A stretch of 64,000 nucleotides of DNA from Elusimicrobiota bacterium. GTDB lineage: Bacteria > Elusimicrobiota > Elusimicrobia > F11. The DNA is taken from positions 1 to 64,000 of the forward strand of contig JAJVIP010000027.1 of assembly GCA_022072025.1 (NCBI GenBank). The letters are read 5' to 3'. Shown here piece after piece: positions 35,791 through 47,900 of the stretch. Under the pieces are notes generated by a model. The model saw nothing but the letters and a program-made list of their open reading frames with translations. It was not told the origin of the DNA and did not search any database. Numbering within the stretch: the first letter of the stretch is position 1; every line of letters begins with the position of its first letter. A program made the translations under genes and the position numbers.

Positions 35791-37218
35791 AACTCTTCAA
35801 TTGCGGAGAATCCACGCTATGAAATACCAGATGAATTTAAAATGAAAGAACAACTTTCCGAACTGATTCAACATCTCGAACAAACGGTTCCCTATGCCTG
35901 CGCGCTTCATAAGAAAAAAACAGGTGTTCGTTTGACGGTCAATCGCGTTCAGGAAAATGTGGAGCCCGAAGATCCGCAGGAAGGATTGGTGGTCACTCTC
36001 TGGAACGGTCAAAACTTTTATGAATATTCCACCAATGTGTGGGAATGGAAAAACCTTCGAGAAACCCTCACGACGCTGGCCCAAAAAACAATTAAGGATC
36101 TCGATAGGAAAAAATCTATTACTGATTTAGATCCAGGTCCTTCCCTGGAAAAAGATTTTTCTTCCGCTGTGGAAAAAGCGCCGGGCTCCCTGCCCCTTAA
36201 AACAAAACTGGATATGGCCAAAGACACCATGAACAAAGCGCTTTCGCAAAATCCCCAAGTGGCCAATGCCGTTTCCATTTTGGGGGACACGGTGAGTCAC
36301 GACCTTTTCGTGAACCGGTCCAAACGGCTGTCTCAAACCATCACGCGGGTGGACAAAATCTTGGTCGTATTTGTCTCTGAGGGGGGGAAAATGGCCGATG
36401 TGCATGGCGGCGTCTCCAAAAATGGGGGTTATGAAAAAGCAGTCCTTTCAGACGCTGAAATTCGAACGCTGGTGCAAGACGCGCTCCGCCTGGCCAAAGC
36501 CGACCGGTTGGAACCGGGCCTCTATGAGGTGGTTACCGACCCCGATTGGTCCGGCATCATCGCTCATGAATGTTTTGGACATGGGATGGAAACCGATCTC
36601 TATGTCCGGGAACGCGCGCTCAGCCAAAATTATATCGGGAAACCCGTGGCCTCCCCCATCGTAAACATGTTCGACGATCCCTCCTTAATTGAAGAAGCCG
36701 GCGGATTTTTCTTTGACGATGAAGGTCAATTAAGTTCGCGAACCCACATCATAAAAGATGGCATTCTGGAACGAGGGCTGACGGATATGGCTTCCTCCCA
36801 TCAGCTCAAAATAATCAGGTCCGCCAATGGCCGCCGAGAAAGTTTTGCGCGCAAAGCCTATGCCCGCATGACGAACACTTTTTTTGATAATGGTCGCCAA
36901 AGCCCGCAAGACATGATCGCCTCGGTTGAAAATGGCCTCTATCTGCGCCACGCCACCAACGGAATGGAAGACCCGCAGGCGTGGGGCATTCAAGTGGAAG
37001 GCCTCTGGGCCGAAGAAATTAAAAACGGAAAACTCACTGGAAAAGTTTATTCCCCTGTGATCATGACCGGGTTTGTTCCAGATCTGCTCAAATCCATCAC
37101 GATGGTGGGAAACGACCGTTGGATCTCGGGGCTGGGCATGTGCGGAAAAGGCCACAAGGAATGGGTTAAAAATACAACGGGGGGCCCGCATCTCAAAATG
37201 AAGGCGCGCCTCGCATGA
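35785..37218 (+). CDS. tldD: Metalloprotease TldD
   Basis: 477 residues. TldD is the catalytic subunit of the TldD/TldE protease, which processes modified peptides such as microcins. The zinc motif HECFGHGMETD (261-271) is present, as are GGFFFDDEG and the C-terminal TGFVPDLLKSITMVGND. ATG 35785 lies in the end of the upstream repeat; an in-frame ATG at 35842 (MKEQLSELIQ) fits the family N-terminus and may be the real start. It is followed by its partner with an ATGA overlap. Confidence 0.92.
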   Translation: MTNSSIAENPRYEIPDEFKMKEQLSELIQHLEQTVPYACALHKKKTGVRLTVNRVQENVEPEDPQEGLVVTLWNGQNFYEYSTNVWEWKNLRETLTTLAQKTIKDLDRKKSITDLDPGPSLEKDFSSAVEKAPGSLPLKTKLDMAKDTMNKALSQNPQVANAVSILGDTVSHDLFVNRSKRLSQTITRVDKILVVFVSEGGKMADVHGGVSKNGGYEKAVLSDAEIRTLVQDALRLAKADRLEPGLYEVVTDPDWSGIIAHECFGHGMETDLYVRERALSQNYIGKPVASPIVNMFDDPSLIEEAGGFFFDDEGQLSSRTHIIKDGILERGLTDMASSHQLKIIRSANGRRESFARKAYARMTNTFFDNGRQSPQDMIASVENGLYLRHATNGMEDPQAWGIQVEGLWAEEIKNGKLTGKVYSPVIMTGFVPDLLKSITMVGNDRWISGLGMCGKGHKEWVKNTTGGPHLKMKARLA

Positions 37219-38516
37219 TCAAAAAAATAACGGACGTCCTCTCTAAAAAAGGGTTGAGCGGATGGCAACTGCGCTGGAGCCACAAAAAATCATTCCAATC
37301 CTTTCTGGCGCTTGATCAACTGGAGTGTCGCCGACAGGTGGAAACCGAAACCTGTCTGATTTCGATATATAAAAAGAAACCATCAGGGAAGATGGGACAA
37401 TCTTCCTTCAAAATCGCTCCCGCCAATTTACCGGTATTGGAACAGGAACTGGATCAAGCTCTTTTCGCCGCCGATCTCGTGAACAACGACCCTTTCGAAT
37501 TGCCGAATCAGCCGTCAACGCTTTCTTCAGTTCAGATCAAAGATCCTCACTTAACCGAGGAAACGTTGAGCCATCTGGAAAACAGGATCCGGGAGGCAGT
37601 GGAAAAAGAAAAAGGGGTGCGCCTCTCGGCCGCAGAGTTTTTCGTGGACACGACCCAATCCCGACTTCTCAACCACAACGGGCTCGACCTCACTCAAGAA
37701 GAAAGCCTGCTTCATACTGAATTTATTCTTTTGGCCAAATCGGACCGCCGTGAAAACGAATACATCAATCGCTATTCTAGGCGCTTTCTGCAAGATTTTG
37801 ATCTTGAGGGGGAACTGGCACAAAGCGCTCTCTTCGCCCGGGAGGCCACCGCGGCGAAACCTCCCAAAACAGGTAAGTTTCCTGTTCTTTTGTCCCATGA
37901 ACCGCTGGATCAACTTTTTAATCCCTTGATCGCTCGCGCGAGCGCTCGTCTCAAATACAACAAAATGTTGGACAACCGACTGGGGGAATCTGTGGTTGCG
38001 CCTGGAATCCCCCAAGGAGACCGCCTCACGCTTTGGTCGAATGGAACCATTGACCGCGCGGTCGGGTCAAGCCGCTTTGACTCCTATGGAACGCCGCTCG
38101 GCCGAGTGTGCCTGATCGAAAATAACGTTTTGAAAACCTATCTGGCCGATAAACGTTATGGGGATTATTTGGGTGTTACTGTCACAGGCGAGCTGGGAAA
38201 CATTGAAGTTCAAGCGGGAACCAGGCCGCTGCAAACTCTCATCGATTCGGCCAAAAGCAATGGAAAACCCCTTTACCACTTGCTGGCCTTTTCCGCGTTT
38301 GAACCCAATGCCATTACCGGGGCTTTCAGCGCTGAAATTCGGGCCGGTTATGAAATAACGCCCACCGGAACCCGTCCCATCAAAGGTGGATCTGTTTCAG
38401 GGGTTTTACAGAAGGATCTTTTGAATTGCGCTTTAAGCCAAGAAAGAATTCAGCGGGAGCGCGTCCTGGTTCCTCAGGGTGTTCTTTTCGGAAATCTTAC
38501 GATCGCTGGAGACTAA
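37215..38516 (+). CDS. pmbA: TldE/PmbA protease subunit
   Basis: 433 residues. Non-catalytic partner of TldD; as expected it lacks the HExxxH motif. Seen are LLNHNGLDLTQEES, VLLSHEPLDQLFNPLI, GIPQGDRLTLWSNGTIDRAV and the C-terminal GVLFGNLTIAGD, all typical of PmbA. The start codon overlaps the tldD stop (ATGA), giving coupled translation of the heterodimer. The stop is immediately followed by repeat D. Confidence 0.92.
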   Translation: MIKKITDVLSKKGLSGWQLRWSHKKSFQSFLALDQLECRRQVETETCLISIYKKKPSGKMGQSSFKIAPANLPVLEQELDQALFAADLVNNDPFELPNQPSTLSSVQIKDPHLTEETLSHLENRIREAVEKEKGVRLSAAEFFVDTTQSRLLNHNGLDLTQEESLLHTEFILLAKSDRRENEYINRYSRRFLQDFDLEGELAQSALFAREATAAKPPKTGKFPVLLSHEPLDQLFNPLIARASARLKYNKMLDNRLGESVVAPGIPQGDRLTLWSNGTIDRAVGSSRFDSYGTPLGRVCLIENNVLKTYLADKRYGDYLGVTVTGELGNIEVQAGTRPLQTLIDSAKSNGKPLYHLLAFSAFEPNAITGAFSAEIRAGYEITPTGTRPIKGGSVSGVLQKDLLNCALSQERIQRERVLVPQGVLFGNLTIAGD

Positions 38517-38518
38517 CC

Positions 38519-38658
38519 AGAATGATTCAGTTGAATCGTACCTAAAGGCGTGAAACGTGCACAAAACGCCGTCGCCCCGGCAATCTTCTGGCCGGGGCCC
38601 AGGTTTTCACCAACGATCAAAACCTGGATCCCGGCCAAAGGATTGCCGGGAAGACGAA
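38519..38658 (+). repeat. Dispersed palindromic repeat, copy D
   Basis: It starts AGAATGATTCAGTTGAATCG, the same end and same CGTACCTAAAGG tract as copy C. It then carries GTCGCCCCGGCAATCTTCTG, GGCCGGGGCCCAGGTTTT and a closing GATTGCCGGG. The GGTACGTACC half of copies A and C and the second terminus are missing, so it is a shorter variant. It lies 2 nt after the pmbA stop and could act as a transcript-end structure. Confidence 0.7.
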
Positions 38659-38698
38659 TTTGGCGTATGTCACAGCAATTATGTCGTTTGTATTAAAT

Positions 38699-38845
38699 TT
38701 AAACAGCGGCTTTTGCTTTCAATTCGCGTTTGGCTGCAGCACGAGCCGTGGCTGAAATGCCCAAGCGATGCCTTTCTTCCAATGAATAACGGTTCTTCCG
38801 TCGGCTCTTCATTTGACCTTTTCTTCGAATTCGTGTCTTACCCAT
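38699..38845 (-). CDS. 48-residue strongly basic protein, unknown
   Basis: Found on the minus strand from ATG 38845, preceded by GGAGG at ideal spacing. The protein starts MGKTRIRRKGQMKSRRKNRY and ends ATARAAAKRELKAKAAV; about 18 of 48 residues are Lys or Arg. There is no membrane helix. Size and charge resemble small ribosomal proteins or nucleic-acid-binding peptides, but I do not recognise bL34, bL36 or bTHX in it. It is divergent from the giant ORF. Confidence 0.55.
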   Translation of the reverse strand: MGKTRIRRKGQMKSRRKNRYSLEERHRLGISATARAAAKRELKAKAAV

Positions 38846-38964
38846 ACAACCTCCAATAATTTTTGAGCAACCTAAAACACTTCGCCTCGGCTGTCAACTC
38901 TGGGGGGAGTTTTTTACAATTTTGTTACCAGTTCTTAAGAAAAAATTAATGAAGATCTGGTTAT

Positions 38965-41900
38965 ATGGGGGTCATTCTCATGAATTTAAAACCCTTGTTA
39001 ATCCGATCCATTGCCACGATTTCACTGATATTTTATGGCTTCACCAATGTTCTTTTCGCGCATTCGGCGGAAACCAATTTTTGGAAAGAACGCGGCAACG
39101 TGGTGAAGAAACAGAACAATGAATTGGTGCTGGCCAATTTACCGATGTCCCCAACCCCTCGCCCCGGAATAATCCCGATCCCCGGCTTGAGCTCTTTGTC
39201 CAAAGCTCAATTTCCGGCCGGTATTGCACCATTTACTGGAACTCCGACCGAAATACAATTCCTCTCAAGTTTGCTTCCGTTCGGCACCTTTCGAAAAATC
39301 ACCCAACCAAAATCACCCAATCCCAATCATCAAACCATTATTCACATACAAGACGTCCACATGAACCGAGAAGCGCAGAAAAATATCAGCCTCGCCATTC
39401 AAAATCTGGTCGGCCAACAAAAAGTTAATTGGGTGGCCATTGAGGGAGGCTTTGGGCCCATAGACCTTTCTGTGTTTCATCAGTTCCCTGATCAAAAAAC
39501 CGTCAAAGAAGCAGCGGACTATATGCTCCGCGAAAACAATATTGCCGGCCCGCTTCATGCCATGTTTTCCTCTACCGCGCATCGACATTCACCGACAATT
39601 TTGGGAGTCGATGATTTCACACATTACCGTTCCAACGTCGAGGCCTACAAAAGATCCGCGCCGTTGGTGAAACTTCATAAAGAGCAATGGACCCGCCGAA
39701 GGGCCGAGATCCAATCCAAAAAAATTAACACATTGAACCCCCCATTGGCGCGTTTTGATGCTGTCGTGGAAAGTTACCGCCGTGGCGACACCTCCCTCGG
39801 GGGATTTGCGCAAGAACTAAAACGTTTCCAGCCGCGAACCTCCATTTCAACCTTCAAAATGTTCGCTTCGTTTATTGAGGCTCTGAACCTGGAGGGTTCT
39901 CTAGATTTCTCCCGAGTCGAACATGAACGATCCCTTGTTTTATCACGACTGACCCCAAAGTTGACGTCGCCACAAACCAAAAATTTGATCGACACCACCC
40001 TGGCCTATCGATCTGGAAACATCAGCCATGCCAATTTTTACGAATACTTGCGAACGCTCAGTCTTAAAAACGGTGTGGACATGACCGCCTATCCCGCCAT
40101 GAATGCTTATTTGAGATATATGTTGCTTTCAGAATCAATCGATGGGGAAAAACTTTTTTCTGAGATATCAGGCTTGGAAAAGTCGACCTTCGATCATTTA
40201 ATGCAAACCCCGCAAGAACGAGAATTGATCCAAGAATCAAAACGAGTTTATCTGGTTGGAAAGTTGTTGGATTTCGCGCTCACCAAGGAAGAGTGGGAGG
40301 AATACAAACTGAATCCTTCCCTTGGCACTTGGGCCCAAACAACGGAAACATCATTGGCTCCGTTTGAGGATTTTTATAGAGAAGCCGAAATTCGCGATGA
40401 AATGATGGCTAAAAACTTCCTTAAAGCGCTAAAAGGACAAGGTACCTCCGTTCTTGTTACTGGCGGGTTCCACTCCTCCGGCATCACCCAACGACTGGCG
40501 GACTCAGGCCACACCGTGGTTTCCTTTGTTCCCAAAATCACCAAAGTTGACACAAGCGAAGGCACCCAATACTTAAGCCTCTTCACTCAAGAGAAAACCC
40601 CGCTTGAGAAACTGTTCGAAGGGGAAAAACTATTTTTATCTCCTGAACAGGGGACAACCGCACAGATTCGACTATTAGGTTTGCTTATTTGCTGCGCCAC
40701 ATTTTTGCGAGGTACCGTCGCAGATCCAACCATTACATCCTTTTTCAAATATTCATGGCAAATTCCCATGGCGTCTTTTCATAAAAAGTCGAAACGAGCT
40801 GTGCGCTTATCGACTGAAAAATTTTCACTAGAAGTCAATTATCCTGAATTGTTCTTTGATAAGAAAATTTTCATCTCATTCGACCGCTTTATTCCGGTTC
40901 GAGCTTTGGTCGCCCCACTCAGCGCGTGGATTATTTCTCAAATTACAGGCATCTTCCCAGACAATTCATATTTTTTTGCTGTCTATATCTGTGCTGTTTC
41001 GATTGGATTCTTATTGAGGATAGGACTACATCCATCACTACCGATATCTGCCCTGGGGAAGTCAACTTCGTTATTCCCAAGAATCAAAAATTCGAACAAC
41101 CTTTCTTTGGGCCCCTGGTTATTTTCAATAGGGTTTACAGCTACAAGAAAAATACGGCAACAAACGAATGATGCTGCGGTTATGAAAATAATTATTTCTC
41201 AATCCTTGGATGTGATTTCCAAGAATCCAGAAATACTTGAGACACAACGTCTTCCAAAAAATATTCAAGAAAATTTTCTAATGGAAATAAGAGATGAAAA
41301 GGCAAGAAATGGTGTAGTCGAAAAATTCTTGCCCTTCTTTCTTCCGCTCCTTTTGGAGAGGAAAAAAGCGAGAAAATCGATCGATGTAAATCACCTGGCG
41401 ACACTCATTGCCTCCTCCCTGGTATTTACGACAGACGGCACTCGACTTTTTCGCTTTGACGTTTCAACCTTCCGACAATTCATTCGCAGAATAATAGCGG
41501 CGAAATCGAATTCCAATGAAAAAACATTGACGTTGCGGCATTTGGGCGCTTCATCGGGCGAGGAGCCCTATAGTGCCGCCATCATCATTCATCAGGAATT
41601 AATTAGGCGTCATCGAGATATGGGTGTCAATTCTTCAGCTGATGATTGGATAAAGGAATGGGATATTCAAATTGACGCCTTTGACAAAAGATTTTCCAAT
41701 CTTGAACGAATTCAAAACGGAAGTTTCAGGTCAACCATCCCTCAAAATATGCAGCGCATCAATGAGATTGAATTAACTGCTCATGAGAAAGAACAGTACT
41801 TGAAGTCCAATCAGATGTCCCTTCAATTAAAGACCTGGATCCATCCCATATTCATTGACCTCGAAGAACCCGATTATCTCGACCATCTAAAGAAACCATA

Positions 41901-44900
41901 TGACGTGACATTCGCCTGCAATGTTCTCCCTTATTTAACCCATCGCGCCCAAAGGCGGGTCATTGAAATTATAACCGAGTCACGTAGCCCCTCTCATCTT
42001 TTTTTATTTGGTGGCATAGGTAGCAATATTGATTTCGCAATTGAATATAGTTACGGGAAAATTACCAATCCCGAAAAATGGCCCTATTTCTATAAAAGCA
42101 CCCTCCAATCATGGAGAGAATATCTTACGCGCCAGAATGAGTGGAGCCCTGTAGGATTTGTAGATTCTCTTTTTCATTTAGGAATTTTTGGATTCTCACA
42201 GGATGCTAGTTTGGCACGATCATTTCTGAATTCGCCAGCAAATGATATTCGCGAAACAGCCACATGGGCCTTAGAGAGGATGAAGAAGGAGACATCCTCT
42301 CCGCACTCCCAAGTTCCAACTCCCGGCGCGTGGGGGCTGTGGGCGCATCTGGGTTTGAACAAAATTTTGGGGCTCAAGTGGATTGGGCACATCGAATCTT
42401 GGATCACGTTGGGTTCCATTGCCGCACTCTTGGAGTGGTACGCGCCGCAAGGGCCGCCGGCTCTGTTTATTGTTGTGGCATTGATCACCGTCCTTAATTT
42501 TTTCATCCACCTATTCACAGGTGTCCTTGACCAAAACGCCGAACTGAAAAAATTGCCGGATAACAAAGGAAGGTGGAACCCCACCCCTGGCCCCTCCCCT
42601 GACGGGGAGGGGAACTATTTTGCCTCAGCCGCCCGCGCCACCCTCACCGCCAGTTCCGCATATATGGGTCTCATCGCCATCTTGCCCGCGATGTTTATCG
42701 GAGGCGAGGGGTGGATCCCTTGGCTGGCCAAATGGGGTTTGGTGATTCTGGGCGCGCTTTACGGCGGGTGGGTGCATGGGAACTTGTCGGTAAGGGGCTT
42801 GGCTTGGAGCCGAAGTTTTGCAGGGACATTTACGACCCAAATTGACGAACCCAAGTGGAATTCCATCGCGAAAAGAATTCTGTGGATTGCGGTTAAGATG
42901 ATTGCTGTGGCAAATGAAGGGAAACATTCGGTCAAGATCGGTGGCCACCAAGCCGCTTCGGCCTCCGCGCTTCATTTGATGATGGCGGTCCATTTGTTCG
43001 TTCGGCGGCCCGATGACGTGGTCTCAGACAAGCCGCATGCCAGCCCTATTTATCACGCCATTCAATATCTCATTGGAAACTTGAACAAAGAGTCGCTGCG
43101 AAAGTTGAGGGACGCAAATGCGGCAGGAAAGGGAGATGCTGGGCTCCAGTCCTACCCAAGCATGAAGGACCCTGATTTTATGGACGCTCCTACTGGATCG
43201 GTGGGATTGGGCCCGGCCGCCATGGTCGGAGCCGCGATTTCCCACCGAATGTTGAAAAATCAGAGATTCCCTGTGGCTGAGAATCCAAGATTCATATCCA
43301 TCGTGGGGGATGCGGAGTCCGATGAGGGAAATTTTCAGGAGATCCTGGATGAAGCTGCTCGATACAAACTGGGCAATGTCATTCATCTTGTGGACTACAA
43401 CCGCATGTCGTTGGACGGCTATCGGGACAGTCAACACCGAAAGGCCTTGCTTGGTTTATACCGGGCCAAAGGATGGAATGTTGTTGAACTTCGTTGGGGA
43501 CGAAAAATGCAGAGCGCGTTCTTAAAACGAAATGGAGGGGTGTTTAAAGAGGTTTTGGAAAATTTGGAGGACACCTTCTTCACCAAGTTGACCGCGCATG
43601 AGGCTGCGACCATACGAACCATGTTGTTGGGGGTCGCGCAGAAACTGCAAAACAAGCAGGGAACGAAAAAAGTCACCCCGCTCAAAAATTTTCTGGCCCA
43701 ATACAGCGACACTGACTTAAAAAATTTATTCATGGATGTAGGCGGACATGACTTGAAGTTGCTCGTTGACACATTGAATTCTATTCCAGCGGATGGCGGA
43801 GTCCCGGTGGTCATTGTCGCCGATACCCACAAAGGATGGGGACTCCCAGAAATGCTCGGCAAACATGACAATCACATGCTTCGCGCAAAAGATCCGGGAT
43901 TGGCTCAATTGGCCACAGAGGCGGGAGTGACACCGGATGAAGATCCTTTTCCACGGTTCGAATACGGAACTGCCGAAGAATTGGCGCTTCGACCGCGCTG
44001 GAAATGGCGGCGGCAGCCGCCTATTTCAATCGGGCATAAAGAAATTGCGGGGCCTGTTCCGGACCGCATTGAACCAGCGCCCTCCAACCGGCGCTCCGTC
44101 TCCACCCATGAATACATGAACGATGTTTTGACTCGAATGTCTCGCATCGCAGCCACGCCGGCCAATGATCTTTCCCCAGAAGATCGCCCTCTCAAATCCT
44201 TTGCGGAAAGGATCATCAAAATTTTTCCGGATGTGGGCTTGAGCACCATGCTGAACAAATACGATGAAATTTTTACCGTTAATGGAGACCCTCATCAAGA
44301 TTTGATGGATCAGTTGGATAGCAGCCACGAAAGCAAATCTCCCAGATCATCTCCCAATGGCCGGGTGGTTCGGTTGGGAATTAAAGAGATGGCGGCTGTC
44401 ACCATCGGAGCGGCACTGGGAAAAATGGAGCCGGTTTTCGGGGTGAGAATGATTCCCATTCTGGTTGGCTATCCGATGTTTTTGGCTCGCCGAGCCATGG
44501 ACGCCCTTCATCACGGCGCCTATTGGGGAACGCGTATGTTGATTATAGGGACCCCTTCAGGTTCCACCACGGCGCCTGAAGGGGCTCAACATCAATCTGT
44601 CGAGGATCCAGCCATCATGTTGTCCATTCCCAACACCGAGATCTGGGATCCGGCTTTTCCACAGGAGCTCGAAATGGTTTTTCCGCACGTGCTGAAAGGA
44701 ATCTCACAGCCAACCAATGAGAAAGATGGGTATATCCCCTACATCCGCCTCACCACCCTGCAGTTGGAGCACAACACTTTGCTGGACCATCTAAAAAGCC
44801 ACGTCGCAAATCAAGGGAAATCCGATGAAGATATTTTAAAGGAGTGGAGGCAAGATGTTTTGGAAGGCGGGTATCGGCTTCTGGATTATCGTGGATATGA

Positions 44901-47900
44901 AGGGTACGACCCCGCTCAAAATGTGGTCAATATCCTCGCGGCCGGTGTCATGGCTCATGAAGCGATCAAAGCCTCAAAAAAATTATGGGAGGAGCATCGC
45001 ATTTACGCCAATGTGATTGTGGCCTCCAGCGCCACCAAACTAAAAAGGACCCACTCCCGGCACCTTCGTCAATTGATCCCCATTGAAGAAATGACAGACA
45101 CACCCTTGGTGACCGTGGCAGATGCGACACCGGAATATCTGTCCGGGATCGGGGCATTGGCAGACGTTCGGGGCAGCGTCACAGATCTTGGAGCTAAGGA
45201 TTTCGGTTTTTCCGCCCGTGCCCCTGAAGCTTTGTATCAGCATCACAAAATCGACGCCGATTTGATTGTGAAAGCGGCGATGGGTGAAAGTTTGGAGGAG
45301 CGTCAGCCGACAACCCAGGTTCCCGGGGCGTGGGGGCTGTGGGCGCATCTGGGTTTGAACAAAATTTTGGGGCTCAAGTGGATTGGGCACATCGAATCGT
45401 GGATCACGTTGGGTGCCATCGCCGCACTCCTCGAATGGTACGCGCCGCAGGGGCCGCCGGCTCTGTTTATTGTTGTGGCATTGATCACCGTCCTTAATTT
45501 TTTCATCCACCTATGCACAGGTGTCCTTGACAGCGGCGGAAGCCCCGGACGTAGTAAGTCCGGGGTTACCTTACCGCAGTACTTTTCCGGGGATACAAGT
45601 CCCGGAAAAGTGGCAGCCCAAAGGGCTGTCCTTGACCAAAACGCCGAACTGAAAAAATTGCCGGATAACAAAGGAAGGTGGCACCCCACCCCTGGCCCCT
45701 CCCCTGACGGGGAGGGGAACTATTTTGCCTCAGCCGCCCGCGCCACCCTCACCGCCAGTTCCGCATATATGGGTCTCATCGCCATCTTGCCCGCGATGTT
45801 TATCGGAGGCGAGGGGTGGATCCCTTGGCTGGCCAAATGGGGTTTGGTGATTCTGGGCGCGCTTTACGGCGGGTGGGTGCATGGGGAAACGAATTTATCG
45901 ACTCATTTCCGTTTCTCCCCTGTCAAGTTCAAGACGACTGCATTATTGCTTGGGATGTTTGCTCTTTTGTTTCAACAAATAAATTTTGCTGAGGGGTACG
46001 AAGCATTAATAGCGAAACTGGTGCTTGCAGGTTCTTTCGCGTTGGCAATGTCTGCAGCCGAACTGCGATACGGGGACGATGATCTATTGGAAGATTTCGA
46101 AAGAGAACTTCGCAAGTTTCATGTATCGTGCCTGTCCTACCTGATTGAAACCAATGTTCGGGATCAACAATTAAAATCTGAACGTAGAGACGCAGCTCGC
46201 AACGCTCTGGTTGCTTTTATGAATCAGTACCGGGAACGACTCCAGAATATTCCCCAGATATATCCCGATCGGTTATTGGAAATTTTCAATGAAAACAGTT
46301 TGAAAATTGCTGATTTGAATAACGTTGTTGATGCAATAAGTAAGGTAGAAGCCATGGCTGAAGCCGCAGCAATGCCTCATGAGGGTGTCGTTGTTCCTAA
46401 AGAACAAAGATCTCCGAAACCCAAAAAGAACATATTCGGTGAAGATATCGATGCGGAAGAGGACGATGATCTTTTACCTGAGCAGAAGACCCCATCATTC
46501 AATGACGCTGAAGCGGTGTCCGACGTCGGCTTGTCAAAAAAACTGCGGCAATTGTTTGAACAATACGAGACCGTTTTTGGGAACCACATCAAAGCCAAAC
46601 GGGCAAACAAGCAAAAATCCCAAGCCTCATTGAATGCCCTCGCCGATCAGATATCGGAGGGTCGGACAGTTATACAGGGAAAGCCGGCCGATTATCCCAG
46701 TTCCGCAAAAGTGTGTCAGGATTACGGTTTTCCTTTGGATACCCAATCGCAGGCTGATTTCATTTCTGCGTATAGCCGGTCTATGGAAGTTGCGGCAGTC
46801 GGCTATCGATACATGGCCAACAGAACATATCTCGTACGCATTCCAGACGACGGCCGTTTGGGTCTGTTCCCAGGAGAACGCGTCAGTTTTAATCGCGCCT
46901 TTTCTCAGCCTGCGATTGTAAAAGTTTATTGGGACGACACCGATCAAAGAGTGGTTTTAGACGCGTGTTCCATCGGCAGTCGACCGTGGCTTTTGCGCAG
47001 AATGTATTGGGACGATGCGGCGAAGAGATTTGTAAATATACACAGTTTGAGGGATCGAGAAGCCGTCGGGTACCGTCGAATCCCGGCGGTTCAATTCCCG
47101 AATCATGAAGAATGGGCGAACATGAACGTCCCGGATTCAGTCTCGTTTGATTATCAAAAGTTTCTTGGCGCTACGCGCTTGGAAGCGACCCAGGCGGGAC
47201 GCGCGATTGTTGAACGACTGGTGCGAAACGGCGTTCTTCCCGTCGACGGCCGAACCGGGCAAATTCCGGCTCGGGCGGCAAGGCAAGTCATGTATACCGC
47301 AGCAGCGATGATTCAAGAAGAATACGATTTGTGGTCTGTGGCTGAACGATTGCTTCATGCGAGAGGAGTTGATGCCACTTCCACTCGCATTGATCGTGAA
47401 CGGACAAAGATCTGGCTTTTTCTCACCGGAGGCTCGCGGCACAACAAGGATAAGCCCAATGACCACAACCCGAACGCCGCATATATCGCAAACAGCGCTT
47501 CATTCGGAAAAGATGGGTATCGTTTGAGCCGGCTTGATGCGCTTTATGTGGTGATCGAGGGTGAAATGATGGCGCAAAGCCAAGCCGTCACGGAATGGGG
47601 AGAAGCTAAAAAAATAACGGGACTTCCCCCCAGCCTTGAGCAAGAACAGTTTTGCGCAGCTTTCAGCTTCACCAGGACCAAACGTCATATTTGGGTCCGC
47701 AGGGGAAGCCATGTCCTTGTGAACGTGGAGGAACTGCGAAGTTATTTGAGCTCATTGAATGAGTTCGATACTCCACTGGCAATAGACGAAGTTTTTTTAC
47801 GCGACACGCTTGCCAAAAATCTCGCAGCCGGACGAAATGATGGGCCTTACCTCAACGGTCCTGCCGCCATGACATATCTCGGATTGGAAAAGGGCCGGCA

